Positions 10,501 to 20,702 of a DNA stretch of 64,000 nucleotides are shown piece by piece. The position numbers were made by a program, and so were the translations under genes. The stretch is from NCBI RefSeq assembly GCF_040833965.1, contig NZ_CP162142.1, forward strand, positions 1,327,001-1,391,000, in the 5' to 3' direction. Source of the stretch: Leptospira sp. WS39.C2. Lineage in GTDB: Bacteria > Spirochaetota > Leptospiria > Leptospirales > Leptospiraceae. Under the pieces are notes generated by a model. That model ran no database searches, had not been told where the DNA came from, and saw only the letters and a list, made by a program, of their open reading frames with translations. Position 1 is the first letter of the stretch, and each line of letters begins with the position of its first letter.

Positions 10501-13180
10501 GTTTGATGTAAGTGATCATAATCGAATGGACATTTTGCCGGAAAAAAGATCCGTAAATGTCGGAGAATCAATTAAAGTGCAAGTTAAATCACCTTTTCGA
10601 GAAGGGACAGCACTTGTGAGTATGGAACGTGAAGGGATCATTGATTATTTTGTGACCCCTGTCAGTGGGAAAGACCCATTCATTCAGATTCCCATCAAAA
10701 AAGAATATGCTCCCAATGTTTATATCTCTGTGTTTTTAGTCCGTGGTAGGATGGGGGATCCAAAACCAACAGGTCTTGTGGATTTAGCAAAACCAAGTTA
10801 TCGTTTGGGTCTTTCCATGTTAAAGGTTGGATACAAACCTTATACATTATCCGTTTCTGTTTCTCCCAATCAAAAACAATACCAAGTGCGGGAAAATGCA
10901 GAAGTAGAATTGGAAATCAAAACTGCCGATGGAAAAATTCCAACAGAAACAACAGAAGTCACTCTGGCAGTTGTGGATGAAGCATTACTTGAACTTTCTC
11001 CCAATCCCACATGGAATCTGTTAGACGCTATGATGGGAACAAGGCCTCACCAAGTGGTCACTTCCACTGCACAATCCCAAATCATAGGGAAACGGCATTT
11101 TGGTCTGAAAGCAAAACCGGAAGGTGGGGGTGGAGGGAAACAATCCACTCGGTCCTTATTTGAAACTCTACTGTATTGGAAGGGAAAGGTCATTGTTGGC
11201 AAAGATGGAAAGTTTAAGTTTAGTTTCCCATTAAATGATTCTTTAACGACCTTTCGCATCGTCGCTATCGCAACGTCTGGCGCAAAAGAATTTGGAACTG
11301 GAATGGCCAAAATCCAAACCTCACAGAAAATCCAAACGTTTTCTGGAATCCCACCTGTTGTCCGCATGGGTGATTTACTCCAACATGAAGTCAACATTCG
11401 AAATGCAGGGGATACGAAGGAACAACTCCGAGTTCGGTTGAGTGTTGTGGATATAAAAAATGGAGCCGAAATCAAAACTGATTTGGAAACCAAATCAGCG
11501 ATTTTGTCTCCAGGGGAAAGTAAACTCATCACTTGGGGTATTTTGGTACCAGAGGAGATTTCCAAACGAAAATTTTCCTTAGAAGTTTCTTCACCTAACG
11601 GTACGGTAATGGATTCATTAACTATAGAACAAAATGTGATCCCAGCATTTAGTGAAAGGGTATACCAAGCAGGGTTATTATTGTATGAAGTTCCCTTTAA
11701 GGAAACGGCTCAAACTCCACCGGGGTCAAAACAAAATACGGGAAAAATGGTTTGGAAAGCATCACCTACCATCCTTTCTAGTTTAGGAGGGATACAAAAG
11801 TATTTCCAAACCTATCCTTATTCTTGTATGGAACAAAGAGTTTCGAAAGCAATTGGATTACGATCTGATGGATTATGGAATGAGGTATTAACTGACTTAA
11901 ATTCCTTTTTAGATTCAGATGGGCTTGTGAAGTATTTTGCCCGTATGGAACACGGAAGCGAAATTTTGACTGCTTATGTATTAACGTCTGCTAAACTATC
12001 CAATAAATCAATTCCCGATGAAACATTGTCTAAAATGACTGCCGGCCTACAAGGATTTTTGGATGGAAGGGTGTATGGAGAAAGGTATCGTTTTGGGGCA
12101 GATTTAATCGTTCGTAAAATCATTGTTTGGGAAGCACTCACTCGTTACCAAACCTATGATTGGGAACAAATTCGTCCTATATTTGATGGAATGGAATTTT
12201 TACCAACAGCTTCACTCATTGATTTATCTGAGATTTATAATCGAGTGAACGGAGCCGATCCTAAAATAAAAAATCGACTATTTAGCGTTTTGCGGTCTAA
12301 ACTCAACTTACAAGGAACTGAGTTAATCATAGCTGATTCTGGATTTACGAATCCGTGGTGGATTCTTGGAAGTCGTGATTATACGATGGCGAAATTTCTA
12401 CTATGGTCAATCTCAGAACCTTCTTACAAAAAAGATATGCCTCGAATCATCAAAGCATTTGTGAAAATGCAAAAACAAGGTAGGTATGATAGTACTCTTG
12501 GGAATGCATATTCTGTTCTTGTTTTTGACCGAGTGAGTAAACTCATCGAAGGAGAAAAAGTTACAGGTGGAAAAATCAAAATCCAAACGGATAAAGAAAT
12601 CCTCTCACTTGAACCCAATGGCAAACAAACAGTCACACAATCTCTCAGTGTGAATCCTGAGACCTTTAGTGTTTCTTACGATGGGAAAGGGAAACCGTGG
12701 CTTGAATGGTCAGTGCAAAGTGTATTGCCTTTAAAAGAACCAATTTCCAGCGGATACCGTTTGAAACGAAGTTGGGAACCTGTGCAAGTGGCAAAACCTG
12801 GAATTCTTTCTAAGGGAGACACCATCAAAGTAAAACTCGAAATTGAAGCCGATTCCGATAAAACATGGGTGGTCGTGGAAGACCCAATCCCACCTGGTTC
12901 ACTCCCACTTGGACGGGGGTTTGGACGTGAATCCCAGATTAGCCAAGACCGACCTGGAGATACTTCTTATTACTTAAGTTTTGAGGAGAAAACCTTATCC
13001 TTATACCGAGCGTATTTTGAATATTTACCCAAAGGGAAACACGTAATCGAACACAGTTATCGGTTGAACCATGTAGGGAATTTTGTCCTTCCTACAACGC
13101 GGGTGGAAGCTATGTATTCTCCTGAAACCCATGCCGAATGGCCGAACGAAATCGTGAGGATTTCGGAAAATAAGGACTAG
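7577..13180 (+). CDS. Secreted bacterial alpha-2-macroglobulin-family protein
   Basis: This 1867-residue protein begins with a signal peptide (hydrophobic residues about 5-18). The rest is a series of macroglobulin-type beta domains, including a bait-region/MG segment and the alpha-2-macroglobulin core with VDEALLEL-type and SLTTFRIVA-type signatures. The thioester motif CMEQ is intact at Cys1417-Gln1420 within YPYSCMEQ. It is followed by an alpha-helical thioester domain and C-terminal domains. Bacterial members of this family trap proteases in the periplasm and protect the envelope. Most enterobacterial relatives are lipoproteins, but no lipobox cysteine is visible after this signal peptide. 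The usual partner gene, a PBP1C-type peptidoglycan glycosyltransferase, is not adjacent. The next gene starts 29 bases downstream. Confidence 0.88.
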   Translation: MFLRLRVLFLVFLTLVLVRSDFTQTAPPTIDFFTPTGFVKTPKQVTTRFTKPMVALGDIRPITDIFKVDCPFPGTSRFIDSTTWVYEFEKELPGGVVCKFELKEGTKSFSGEKVQGERLFQFHTGGPSIKYSSPYNGSSIAEDQVFLLHLDGKPDLNSFQKFAYFRSEELGNRIPIVLITGSERKMFLQSLGKKDKEETIVLKAKQTFLPERQIQLVLGKGIKSVWGGEIPEDEIQSYTVRPVFSARFSCERTTADANCIPILPVSLSFNSPVSSALIDKIKLVGKDGKEYPKQKESSKGNEFSDWVSFPGPFPENAEFEIKIPDIVDDANRSLANSGAFPLKFKTDEFPPLAKFSAKFGILESKANPALPVTLRNLEASLPIKSTSLGMGGKSQKTMDIVEIQKWFQSLSRVERNQSIFQSPASNAKINSFQLPKPNGKKPMEVVGIPFDSPGFYVVEIASEVLANHLFAEGEGKKMYVSSAALVTNLSPHFKWGKDTSLVWVTNLETGLPESGVQIKILDCNGNLRGAGITGKDGSMLFGNINSQEVPYCGYHELGSGLTIFAQKNDDISFTSSTWEKGIESWRYQLPQASTGYANYLESIILDRTLFKKGETVHLKHVRRSFGNKGLLPAESKDYPTTVVIKHEGSGESFTTPLVWSFPGHAESEFKIPKNAKHGVYLVIYPYNQEDTSYGRTVTQFRVEEFRLPVLKGNIQLAGESQSLVSPKESKVLFGLEYLSGGGASLVPVKIRSQVVPSYYSPKEEYSTFSFSPETIKEGKWKVSGYEEEEVEENKPKVISTNAKTDEKGFLTHNFTDLKSLPGYGNFQVEMEYADPTGEIHTISRSFPVSPAEVHLGILPDGWYFTEDKVKLQLIVLDANDKPIPSQKIKVNAYKKEFYSNRKRLVGGFYAYEHYEEVNRLGEFCEGKTDSKGILFCEGKSPATGDIVFIAETKDKNGKVTNSSYNVWVSAKEEVWFDVSDHNRMDILPEKRSVNVGESIKVQVKSPFREGTALVSMEREGIIDYFVTPVSGKDPFIQIPIKKEYAPNVYISVFLVRGRMGDPKPTGLVDLAKPSYRLGLSMLKVGYKPYTLSVSVSPNQKQYQVRENAEVELEIKTADGKIPTETTEVTLAVVDEALLELSPNPTWNLLDAMMGTRPHQVVTSTAQSQIIGKRHFGLKAKPEGGGGGKQSTRSLFETLLYWKGKVIVGKDGKFKFSFPLNDSLTTFRIVAIATSGAKEFGTGMAKIQTSQKIQTFSGIPPVVRMGDLLQHEVNIRNAGDTKEQLRVRLSVVDIKNGAEIKTDLETKSAILSPGESKLITWGILVPEEISKRKFSLEVSSPNGTVMDSLTIEQNVIPAFSERVYQAGLLLYEVPFKETAQTPPGSKQNTGKMVWKASPTILSSLGGIQKYFQTYPYSCMEQRVSKAIGLRSDGLWNEVLTDLNSFLDSDGLVKYFARMEHGSEILTAYVLTSAKLSNKSIPDETLSKMTAGLQGFLDGRVYGERYRFGADLIVRKIIVWEALTRYQTYDWEQIRPIFDGMEFLPTASLIDLSEIYNRVNGADPKIKNRLFSVLRSKLNLQGTELIIADSGFTNPWWILGSRDYTMAKFLLWSISEPSYKKDMPRIIKAFVKMQKQGRYDSTLGNAYSVLVFDRVSKLIEGEKVTGGKIKIQTDKEILSLEPNGKQTVTQSLSVNPETFSVSYDGKGKPWLEWSVQSVLPLKEPISSGYRLKRSWEPVQVAKPGILSKGDTIKVKLEIEADSDKTWVVVEDPIPPGSLPLGRGFGRESQISQDRPGDTSYYLSFEEKTLSLYRAYFEYLPKGKHVIEHSYRLNHVGNFVLPTTRVEAMYSPETHAEWPNEIVRISENKD

Positions 13181-13209
13181 GAAAAGTTTACGGATAAAGA
13201 GGGTTTGGA

Positions 13210-15480
13210 ATGATGACTCTAATGGGTCCGAACCAAGCCCCTCTTTTCCCCATCCGAATTTTTAAAATTTCCCTCTATTATTCAGTTTTTTTTTATCTAT
13301 TTTTTTTAATCTTTAATACCAGTTTTACCATTATGGGAGTTGATGTAGGTGACTTCCTAAAACAATACTTAGGTGCCTTTTTTGGAGTTTATTTAACAAC
13401 GACATTTAAGGTTTTTTCCGTTTCTCTTTTTCTTAACACAACTTTATTCACTTTAGTCCATTTAGGTTTTTATTTTGTAACTCGTAAGGAAACCAAATGG
13501 TTTTTGTTAGTTGGAACTGTTTTTTTAATTCAATCTTTGGCACTTTTCCAATCGATGATCAAATTCCCTCAAATTTATGGAGAGTTTTTTTTCTTCCGGT
13601 ATCCGAGTTTTGCACCTTTCCTTTATTTTTTAACGGATCATATTTCTCCAAATTTTTTAAGTATAATTTTGGCACTAGTTTGTTTGGTATTTCTTGGAAT
13701 TTTAGTGATCAATGTTTACCTCTATAAAACGAAAGAAAGTTTTTTTGCACTTATTTATGTTTTGGTATTAACCTTTGTTCACATCCATGGATTGTATTGG
13801 ATTGGGATTCTTTTTTTAAGTCTTGTTTTATGGCAAAGAGACAGGTACCAAAACATACATATCAAAACTTATGGATTTCTTTTTGGATTCCTAATGTTTT
13901 TGTTTATATTGCCAAATGTTTGGTTAACGATTTCTTCCTTTCGGCACTCGAAAGAAAATGGAAAACCACCTATCTTTATTTTGTCGGCTGATTCACTACG
14001 GTATGATAAAATCGGATACAAAATAAATGGTGAATCACTTACACCAAATATTGACTCCTTCAAAAACGAATCTTTTCAATTTCATGACCACCATACAACG
14101 ATTCCTCGAACCTTTCCAAGTTGGACCGATACACTCACTGGAAAATATGCGATGGATCACAAAATCCGAGATATGTTCCCATCTCCTGACGAAAAACAAA
14201 GGATTGGTTCTTCTCGGTATCCCACACTCCAACAAATTCTAAAAAAAATTGGGTATGATCACTTCGCAATAGGTAGTTTTGCGGCAGATATTTTTCCAAG
14301 GGCAAACTTTGGTTTTGATGCCGTGTTTGCTCCAAATTTCAATGCACGCATCATGACAATGCAAAGGACAGCTGAAACTCAAATTTTAGTTTTGCCTTTC
14401 CTACTTGGATCTTGGTTTTCAGGTGGAATGTATTTAGAGGAATTGGATGGTCTTTCCACATGGGGAGATGGAGACAGATTGTTGCATCGATTTCGTTCCA
14501 TCGTAAAAGAAAGAAATTTTTCTCCGTATTCAATCACCTATTTTTCCAGCGTAATTCATTTTCCTTATACACCAGCGTACCCACATTACAAACGTTTTAC
14601 GAACCATGACTATTATGGAAAATATAAGTATTTAAAGTTTGTGGATCCAACCGAATCAAACCTCCCTAACAAGGCCGAAATCTCTCAAATTCGTAGCTTA
14701 TTTGATAGCGCAGTTTATGCATTCGATCAAGAGTTTGGTGAAATGGTTGGTTTTTTAAAAGAAAAAGGGATTTATGATGATGCCATCATCATTCTAACAG
14801 CAGACCATGGAGAAGCTTTGTATGAAGATGTCCACGGCCAAGGGCATGGGGAACACCTTCGGGGTGAATCTGTAACCCATGTTCCTTTTATGATTAAATT
14901 TCCCAAATCTGATTTCAAAAATATTGAAGAAGAGAATTTTTATGGAATCACTTCAAGTGTGGACTTAGTGCCAACGATGATGGATTATTTTAAAATACAA
15001 TTACAATCAGAATACCCAGGAAAATCCCTATTGCCAATACTTGGGGAAAAATCCTGGAAAGAAGAACGTTTTGTATATGCGGAAACTGGAATTTGGTTTT
15101 CGGATAGGGGTGATCATTTTTTCCAAAAACAAAGAATCCCTTATCCTAATATTCTTTCTCTTCACCAAGTAGTACCTGAAGAAGACTACCAAATCATGAT
15201 CACAGATCCTATGTATCGAGAAACCATTGCTTTTTCCAAACACCGTAGTATACAAAATTCAAATTACAAATTGATCTACATTCCTACCAGAGAAGGTGTT
15301 AAGTTTGAGATGTATGATCGTATCAAAGATCCATTGAATCAAAATAATTTATATCCGAACCATCCAATGGCTTCCAAAATGAAAGAAGTATTGTACAAAA
15401 CTGTTGTAAAATGGGAAAACGCCTCCCTTGCGGGAGAATATTTAATTCCAAGTTCTATATCTGACATCAATGAAAACTAA
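13210..15480 (+). CDS. Membrane-anchored alkaline-phosphatase-superfamily enzyme (sulfatase / phosphotransferase-like)
   Basis: The N-terminal ~235 residues hold about six hydrophobic segments. They are followed by a catalytic domain of the sulfatase/LTA-synthase fold facing the periplasm. Metal-site motifs are visible: Asp261 in LSADSLRYD, Asp532-His533 in LTADHGE, and a His-rich stretch GQGHGEH just after. At the nucleophile position the sequence is [12 protein letters not shown] with Thr301. There is no Cys/Ser-x-Pro-x-Arg sulfatase motif, so a phosphodiesterase or phosphoalcohol transferase acting on an envelope lipid or glycan is more likely than a formylglycine sulfatase. ATG 13210 has a GAGGG ribosome-binding site. 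The gene follows the alpha-2-macroglobulin gene closely and probably shares its transcript. The substrate is unknown. Confidence 0.75.
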   Translation: MMTLMGPNQAPLFPIRIFKISLYYSVFFYLFFLIFNTSFTIMGVDVGDFLKQYLGAFFGVYLTTTFKVFSVSLFLNTTLFTLVHLGFYFVTRKETKWFLLVGTVFLIQSLALFQSMIKFPQIYGEFFFFRYPSFAPFLYFLTDHISPNFLSIILALVCLVFLGILVINVYLYKTKESFFALIYVLVLTFVHIHGLYWIGILFLSLVLWQRDRYQNIHIKTYGFLFGFLMFLFILPNVWLTISSFRHSKENGKPPIFILSADSLRYDKIGYKINGESLTPNIDSFKNESFQFHDHHTTIPRTFPSWTDTLTGKYAMDHKIRDMFPSPDEKQRIGSSRYPTLQQILKKIGYDHFAIGSFAADIFPRANFGFDAVFAPNFNARIMTMQRTAETQILVLPFLLGSWFSGGMYLEELDGLSTWGDGDRLLHRFRSIVKERNFSPYSITYFSSVIHFPYTPAYPHYKRFTNHDYYGKYKYLKFVDPTESNLPNKAEISQIRSLFDSAVYAFDQEFGEMVGFLKEKGIYDDAIIILTADHGEALYEDVHGQGHGEHLRGESVTHVPFMIKFPKSDFKNIEEENFYGITSSVDLVPTMMDYFKIQLQSEYPGKSLLPILGEKSWKEERFVYAETGIWFSDRGDHFFQKQRIPYPNILSLHQVVPEEDYQIMITDPMYRETIAFSKHRSIQNSNYKLIYIPTREGVKFEMYDRIKDPLNQNNLYPNHPMASKMKEVLYKTVVKWENASLAGEYLIPSSISDINEN

Positions 15481-15500
15481 TAAGAAAAAAAGAGGAAACT

Positions 15501-18500
15501 ATGCCGCAACGTAACGACTTAAAATCAATTTTGATCATCGGCTCCGGACCAATCGTCATCGGGCAGGCATGTGAATTTGACTATTCAGGTACCCAAGCCA
15601 CAAAAGCTCTGCGGGAAAAAGGAATTCGAGTCATCTTAGTGAATTCCAATCCTGCTACGATTATGACCGACCCTGATCTCGCAGATGCAACATATATTGA
15701 GCCACTGACGGTTCCTGTTCTTGAAAAAATTATCAAAAAAGAAAAACCAGATGCCATCTTACCGACAGTAGGTGGGCAAACTGCACTTAACTTAGCACTT
15801 GCACTTCATAGAGAAGGGGTATTAGAAAAATACAATGTAGAGCTGATAGGTGCAAAAGTTGATGCCATTCGCAAAGCAGAAGACAGAGAACTTTTCAAAC
15901 TCGCGATGGAAAAGTTAGGAATCCGAGTGGCAAAGTCTTTTATGGTTTCCGACATGGAAGCTGCAAGAAAAGCAAAAGACGAAATTGGATTTCCTATCAT
16001 CATTCGTCCCGCATTCACCTTAGGCGGTACTGGTGGTGGAACTTGTTATGATGAAACCGAATTTGATGATATTGCGCAAAAAGGTTTATCAGCATCTCCC
16101 ATCTCACAAATCCTTGTTGAAGAATCGGTGATGGGTTGGAAGGAATTTGAGCTGGAAGTAATGCGTGACTTGAATGATAACGTGGTCATTATATGTTCCA
16201 TTGAAAACCTAGATCCAATGGGTGTTCATACGGGAGATTCCATCACAGTTGCCCCACAACAAACGTTAAGCGACAAAGAATACCAAAGATTACGTGATAT
16301 GTCAATTGACATCATCCGTGAAATTGGTGTGGAAACAGGTGGATCTAATATCCAATTTGCTGTAAATCCAGAGAATGGGGATGTGATTGTAATTGAGATG
16401 AATCCAAGGGTTTCTCGTTCCTCTGCCCTTGCATCCAAAGCGACTGGATTTCCTATCGCAAAAATAGCAGCACTATTATCCATTGGGTATACTTTAGATG
16501 AAATCCGCAATGACATCACTCGTGTAACTCCCGCTAGTTTTGAGCCATCAATTGATTATGTTGTGACCAAAATCCCTCGTTTTGCTTTTGAAAAATTCCC
16601 AGGTTCAGATAACACATTAGGTGTTCAGATGAAAGCTGTTGGTGAAGCGATGGCGATTGGACGTAACTTCAAAGAGAGTTTTCAAAAAGCACTACGATCA
16701 TTAGAAACTGACCGGTTTGGTTTTGGAAGTGACGGTTATTTGAAAGAACTGATGGAATGGGAAGCAGTTCCGAAAGAAGAACGTAAAACTTGGCTCACAG
16801 CAAAAGTCAAACGACCTACCGACAAACGGATATTTTACGTGAAGATGGCATTCGATTTCGGAATGAGTGTAGAAGAAATCCACGAAATTTGTAAAATTGA
16901 TCCTTGGTTTTTATACCAATTTGAAGAACTTTTCCAATTGGAAAATAAATACCGCAAAAAAGGGAATGCCATCATCGAAGAGATGAAACAAGCAGGTTTT
17001 TCCAATAGACAATTAGCGTTTCTTTCCAAAGAAGAACAGATTCTCGCTCAAGTGAGAAGTGGCGCTGCCATTGAAATCACAAAAGCAAAAGTAGATAAAA
17101 CGTTAAGGGAAGAAGAAGAAAAAATTGAATCTTTACTGGAAGAAAAAAACATCCAACCTGTTTACAAACGAATCGATACTTGTGCTGGTGAGTTTGAAGC
17201 TTTCACTCCTTATATGTATTCTTCCTATGATGAAGAGGATGAGTCAGACGTTACTTCTAAGAAAAAAGTGATGATCCTTGGTGGTGGTCCGAACCGGATT
17301 GGTCAAGGAATTGAATTTGATTATTGTTGTTGCCATGCTTCTTTTTCCTTACAAGACGCGGGTGTAGAATCCATTATGATCAATTCCAATCCTGAAACAG
17401 TATCCACTGATTATGATACTTCTGACAGATTGTATTTTGAACCACTTAGTTTAGAAGATGTAATGGCAATTTTTAAAAAAGAAAGGCCTGATGGAGTCAT
17501 AGTTCAGTTAGGTGGTCAAACTCCACTTAAACTTGCAAAATCTTTAGAAAAAAGGGGAGTTCCAATCCTTGGAACAAGTCCCGATTCTATTGATCGTGCA
17601 GAAGATAGAAAACGATTCGCAGAAGTATTAGAAAAATTAAATCTTAAATCACCTGAAAACGGAATCGCTTCTTCAAAAGACAAAGCAAGAGAAATTGCAA
17701 GAAAAATTGGATACCCAGTTCTTGTTAGACCTTCCTACGTGTTAGGTGGTCGTGCCATGCTCATTGTCAATGAAGAAACAGAGTTAGACAAATATATGGA
17801 AGAAGCTGAAGAGGTGTCGGAAGATAGACCACTTTTAGTTGATTCCTTTTTACAAGATGCAACAGAAGTGGATGTGGATGCACTCTGTGATGGAAAAGAT
17901 GTGTTTATCGCTGGTGTAATGGAACACATTGAAGAGGCAGGGATCCACTCCGGTGACTCAGCTTGTGTTTTACCTCCGCAAAGTATCTCTCAGCGTATGA
18001 TCCAAGAAATTGAAGAGGCAACCTATCGTTTGGCATTAGAACTAGATGTAAAAGGTCTTATTAACGTTCAATATGCCATCAAAGACGAAACACTTTATGT
18101 ATTAGAAGTAAACCCAAGAGCCTCCAGGACTGTTCCTTTTGTGGCAAAATCAATTGGAATTCCAATTGTGAAAATTGCCGTAAGACTCATGTTAGGTGAG
18201 AGTTTGGCTTCCTTTAAACTTGGGAAACGTTATTCTGCACCAATGATCACTGTGAAAGAAGCCGTACTTCCTTTTAGTAAGTTTCCTGGAGTAGATACAA
18301 TCCTTGGTCCTGAAATGAGGTCTACTGGTGAAGTAATGGGAGTTGCTGCAACGAAAGGTGAGGCCTTTGTAAAAGCTCAGATTATGGCTGGTGAAGAACC
18401 TCCTAAACACGGAACGGTTTTTGTTACCATCAATGATAAAACAAAGAAGGAATTATTGGAACCTGTAAGGTCATTATCCAACTTGGGTTATAATATCATT

Positions 18501-18812
18501 GCAACTGAAGGAACGCATAAATTTTTATCAGACAATGGAATTTTATCGAGTAAAATCAATAAAATCTACGATGGATATTTTCCAAATGTGATAGATTACA
18601 TCAAAGAGAAAAAAATCCATCTGATCATCAACACTCCACTTTCTCGAGTGACTCGCGAAAATGCCTTTACCATCAGACAAGCTGCCATCAAGTACAAAGT
18701 ACCTTGTTTGACAACTTCGCAAGCGGCAAAAGCATTGATTCATGGTTTGGTGGAAATGAAAGACAAAGGGTATTCAGTAAATTCCTTACAAGAAATTCAC
18801 AAGAAAAAATAA
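15501..18812 (+). CDS. carB: Carbamoyl-phosphate synthase large subunit
   Basis: CarB makes carbamoyl phosphate from bicarbonate, ammonia (delivered by CarA) and two ATP, feeding pyrimidine and arginine synthesis. The 1103 residues show the internal duplication expected: two ATP-grasp halves, each opening with an SGP/GGGPN-IGQ-type motif (GSGPIVIGQ near residue 11 and GGGPNRIGQ near residue 593), each with EMNPR or EVNPR metal-binding motifs. A C-terminal MGS-like allosteric domain follows. It is slightly longer than the E. coli enzyme (1073). GAGGAAA before the ATG is a clear ribosome-binding site. carA is not in the window. A strong terminator follows. Confidence 0.98.
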   Translation: MPQRNDLKSILIIGSGPIVIGQACEFDYSGTQATKALREKGIRVILVNSNPATIMTDPDLADATYIEPLTVPVLEKIIKKEKPDAILPTVGGQTALNLALALHREGVLEKYNVELIGAKVDAIRKAEDRELFKLAMEKLGIRVAKSFMVSDMEAARKAKDEIGFPIIIRPAFTLGGTGGGTCYDETEFDDIAQKGLSASPISQILVEESVMGWKEFELEVMRDLNDNVVIICSIENLDPMGVHTGDSITVAPQQTLSDKEYQRLRDMSIDIIREIGVETGGSNIQFAVNPENGDVIVIEMNPRVSRSSALASKATGFPIAKIAALLSIGYTLDEIRNDITRVTPASFEPSIDYVVTKIPRFAFEKFPGSDNTLGVQMKAVGEAMAIGRNFKESFQKALRSLETDRFGFGSDGYLKELMEWEAVPKEERKTWLTAKVKRPTDKRIFYVKMAFDFGMSVEEIHEICKIDPWFLYQFEELFQLENKYRKKGNAIIEEMKQAGFSNRQLAFLSKEEQILAQVRSGAAIEITKAKVDKTLREEEEKIESLLEEKNIQPVYKRIDTCAGEFEAFTPYMYSSYDEEDESDVTSKKKVMILGGGPNRIGQGIEFDYCCCHASFSLQDAGVESIMINSNPETVSTDYDTSDRLYFEPLSLEDVMAIFKKERPDGVIVQLGGQTPLKLAKSLEKRGVPILGTSPDSIDRAEDRKRFAEVLEKLNLKSPENGIASSKDKAREIARKIGYPVLVRPSYVLGGRAMLIVNEETELDKYMEEAEEVSEDRPLLVDSFLQDATEVDVDALCDGKDVFIAGVMEHIEEAGIHSGDSACVLPPQSISQRMIQEIEEATYRLALELDVKGLINVQYAIKDETLYVLEVNPRASRTVPFVAKSIGIPIVKIAVRLMLGESLASFKLGKRYSAPMITVKEAVLPFSKFPGVDTILGPEMRSTGEVMGVAATKGEAFVKAQIMAGEEPPKHGTVFVTINDKTKKELLEPVRSLSNLGYNIIATEGTHKFLSDNGILSSKINKIYDGYFPNVIDYIKEKKIHLIINTPLSRVTRENAFTIRQAAIKYKVPCLTTSQAAKALIHGLVEMKDKGYSVNSLQEIHKKK

Positions 18813-18821
18813 TCTCTATAA

Positions 18822-18863
18822 GGAAACAATTCCAATGAAACTTATTTGGAATTGTTTCCCTTT
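18822..18863 (+). terminator. Intrinsic terminator of carB
   Basis: GGAAACAATTCCAA (18822-18835) pairs perfectly with TTGGAATTGTTTCC (18846-18859) across a ten-base loop, and CTTT follows. The 14-base stem begins nine bases after the carB stop. The T-run is short, but stem length and position make termination the best explanation. Confidence 0.65.
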
Positions 18864-18882
18864 GCCAATATTAATTGAATGT

Positions 18883-18920
18883 GATATAGAAATTTGTGAA
18901 CTTAAATTTCTATATCTTTT
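18883..18920. terminator. AT-rich hairpin at the convergent carB / DUF1499 boundary
   Basis: GATATAGAAATTT (18883-18895) and AAATTTCTATATC (18904-18916) form a perfect 13-base stem with an eight-base loop. It overlaps the stop codon of the minus-strand DUF1499 gene and is followed on the plus strand by TTTT. It probably acts as a second, possibly bidirectional, transcription stop between converging genes, although the AT-rich stem is weak. Confidence 0.45.
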
Positions 18921-19354
18921 AGTAAAGACTCGATTCGTTTTCGGTTCACTCCTAAATCAGATTTTCCTAACCTAGATGCAGATCGAAAGTGGAGGAGTTT
19001 TGTTTTTTCATCAAAATAAAATTCTACATCATCCACATACCTCATGAGAAACGAAGTAAACTCTACATATAAATAATTGTTTTCTTCTTTGATGATTTTG
19101 GTTCTTGGATGGTTTAAAATCCGACTTTTTAGAATGCTAATCGCTTCGGAGGTTGGTTTTTTATACGGTTCTGCACTTCTAAAATGTTCTTTGTCAGCTG
19201 GATCTGAAAAACTGCTGATACAATTAGGTGTTTTCGGGCAATCAGTAAGTTTTCCAGTTCGGATTCCTAATTGGTCTGGTCTTGTTCCCGTACAATTCAT
19301 GAAAAAAATCACGGTTAAAAGTCCAAATATTGTTGTGGCTGTTTTTTGTTTCAT
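18902..19354 (-). CDS. DUF1499-family lipoprotein
   Basis: This 150-residue protein has a signal peptide ending in a lipobox-like FFMNC (Cys21), so it is probably a lipoprotein. The mature part contains the DUF1499 pattern: CPKTPNCISS near residue 40, an ILNHPRTKI stretch, the VEFTSFLMRYVDDVEF segment and the final SRLGKSDLGVNRKRIE. The function of DUF1499 is unknown. An AGAAGGA ribosome-binding site precedes the ATG. The gene stands alone on the minus strand, 112 bases downstream of the DUF3999 gene, with a TAATAATA-like -10 candidate upstream. Confidence 0.85.
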   Translation of the reverse strand: MKQKTATTIFGLLTVIFFMNCTGTRPDQLGIRTGKLTDCPKTPNCISSFSDPADKEHFRSAEPYKKPTSEAISILKSRILNHPRTKIIKEENNYLYVEFTSFLMRYVDDVEFYFDEKTKLLHFRSASRLGKSDLGVNRKRIESLLKDIEI

Positions 19355-19466
19355 TGTTTCCTTCTCTTTTTTCTATTATTACATTTGACCGAATTTGATT
19401 TTGAAATTGGTTCCAATTTGGAAAATAGTTTCTTTGATTTCCATTTTAATGAAACCAATTTTTATT

Positions 19467-20702
19467 TTATACCGATGTTTTTGCCACAAGTCGTTTTGAC
19501 TTAAGGATGAAAAATATAAATATGAGTAAGGTAAAAATTCCAAGATAAAATAAAGTGGTTGTGATATAACCAGAAACAGGTGGGTAAATCAGGTTGTATC
19601 CAAAATCTGGGTTTTCCACCTCTTTTGAAAGTTTCCCTTCGATAGGTGTTTTTAATCTTATATCTTCTACGGAAGGATAAGTATATGGATCAAAATTCGC
19701 TGACCATTGGTATGGATTTCCATAATACAATGTGTAATTTGCACCTTTCGACATGGAGTCAGTAAAAAACAATATTTCTTCTAACGGTTGTATTGTGATC
19801 ACCTCTTTTAGGTGTAAGGTTTCATTTTCGCCATCTTCAATTTCAATTGTAAATTCGGAATTTAGAGTGGAGGTGACGGGGATTTCTGAATAATTCCCTT
19901 CTTTCTCATCATGACTTATGGTACCTTGGAAAACGGTTTCCCATTCTTTTTTGTTGATTTTGCCACGGACGGTTATCATACGTTCCCATTTTTTTTCTTC
20001 AAAGGACAGTTTGATTTTTTGAAAACTGCTTTGGTTTTCATTTGGAAATGAGAAAAAAACAGAGTTTTCCTCTAAAATTGGATTTGGAACTTGATGGGTT
20101 TTTTCAAAATATAAGTTTTTATTTTCTTTGGAACGTGTCACTGAAGGAAATTTTAGATTAGATCCGTTTTCCACTTCCAATCGAACATATCGGAATTTTG
20201 TATTCCCTAAATCAATTTCACCAGAGGTTTGTGAACCATATTTATATAAAAATACATTTTTCGATTCAGAAAAATTGTCTGGATTATCACCTAATTTGAG
20301 TGTTATGGAAGTTTCATAATCATAAGAACTGGATACAGTTAATTTTGTATAACTCATTCCTTCTGGTAGTTTAGGAAGTTCTAATACATAAATTTCCAAA
20401 TCATCTTTTTTAGTAAAAAGTAATTCAGGTTTTAATTTTTCTGTGTATTTGTCGATTTCTTCTGCATTCTGAATTCGGTATGGAACAATCTCTCCATTTT
20501 TTGCCAAACGTAGGTCTCCATAAAATGAATGTTTGTAAAACTCATCATCCAGTAATACTTTTACAATGGAATTCTCTGAGGATTTTGAAGGAATCGTGAT
20601 CTCTTTTTTATATTTAAAATTCTCAACAGGGAGTGGCCTTGCAAAAATGTTGGAAGCGAAAAGTAAAGATGTGATTAATAAAAATTGGTAGAACGGTTTC
20701 AT
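19467..20702 (-). CDS. DUF3999-family envelope protein
   Basis: This protein of about 411 residues has a signal peptide (residues 1-20, ending near FARPLP). A large beta-rich periplasmic region follows, with several discoidin-like repeats, and one C-terminal membrane helix (about 380-402) precedes a short basic tail. These features, and its position next to a DUF2339 gene, match the DUF3999 family, whose members commonly sit beside DUF2339 proteins. ATG at 20702 overlaps the DUF2339 stop by four bases (ATGA), so the two are translationally coupled. A longer reading frame reaching 20804 lies inside DUF2339 and was not used. The function is unknown. Confidence 0.75.
   Translation of the reverse strand: MKPFYQFLLITSLLFASNIFARPLPVENFKYKKEITIPSKSSENSIVKVLLDDEFYKHSFYGDLRLAKNGEIVPYRIQNAEEIDKYTEKLKPELLFTKKDDLEIYVLELPKLPEGMSYTKLTVSSSYDYETSITLKLGDNPDNFSESKNVFLYKYGSQTSGEIDLGNTKFRYVRLEVENGSNLKFPSVTRSKENKNLYFEKTHQVPNPILEENSVFFSFPNENQSSFQKIKLSFEEKKWERMITVRGKINKKEWETVFQGTISHDEKEGNYSEIPVTSTLNSEFTIEIEDGENETLHLKEVITIQPLEEILFFTDSMSKGANYTLYYGNPYQWSANFDPYTYPSVEDIRLKTPIEGKLSKEVENPDFGYNLIYPPVSGYITTTLFYLGIFTLLIFIFFILKSKRLVAKTSV

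Noticed and set aside
11047..11565. 172-residue antisense open frame near the centre of the alpha-2-macroglobulin gene
   Set aside because: Same reasons; its composition follows the codon pattern of the sense gene.
19404..19419. AAATTGG-TT-CCAATTT palindrome upstream of the DUF1499 gene
   Set aside because: It could be an operator, but it is AT-rich, short and unaccompanied by other evidence.
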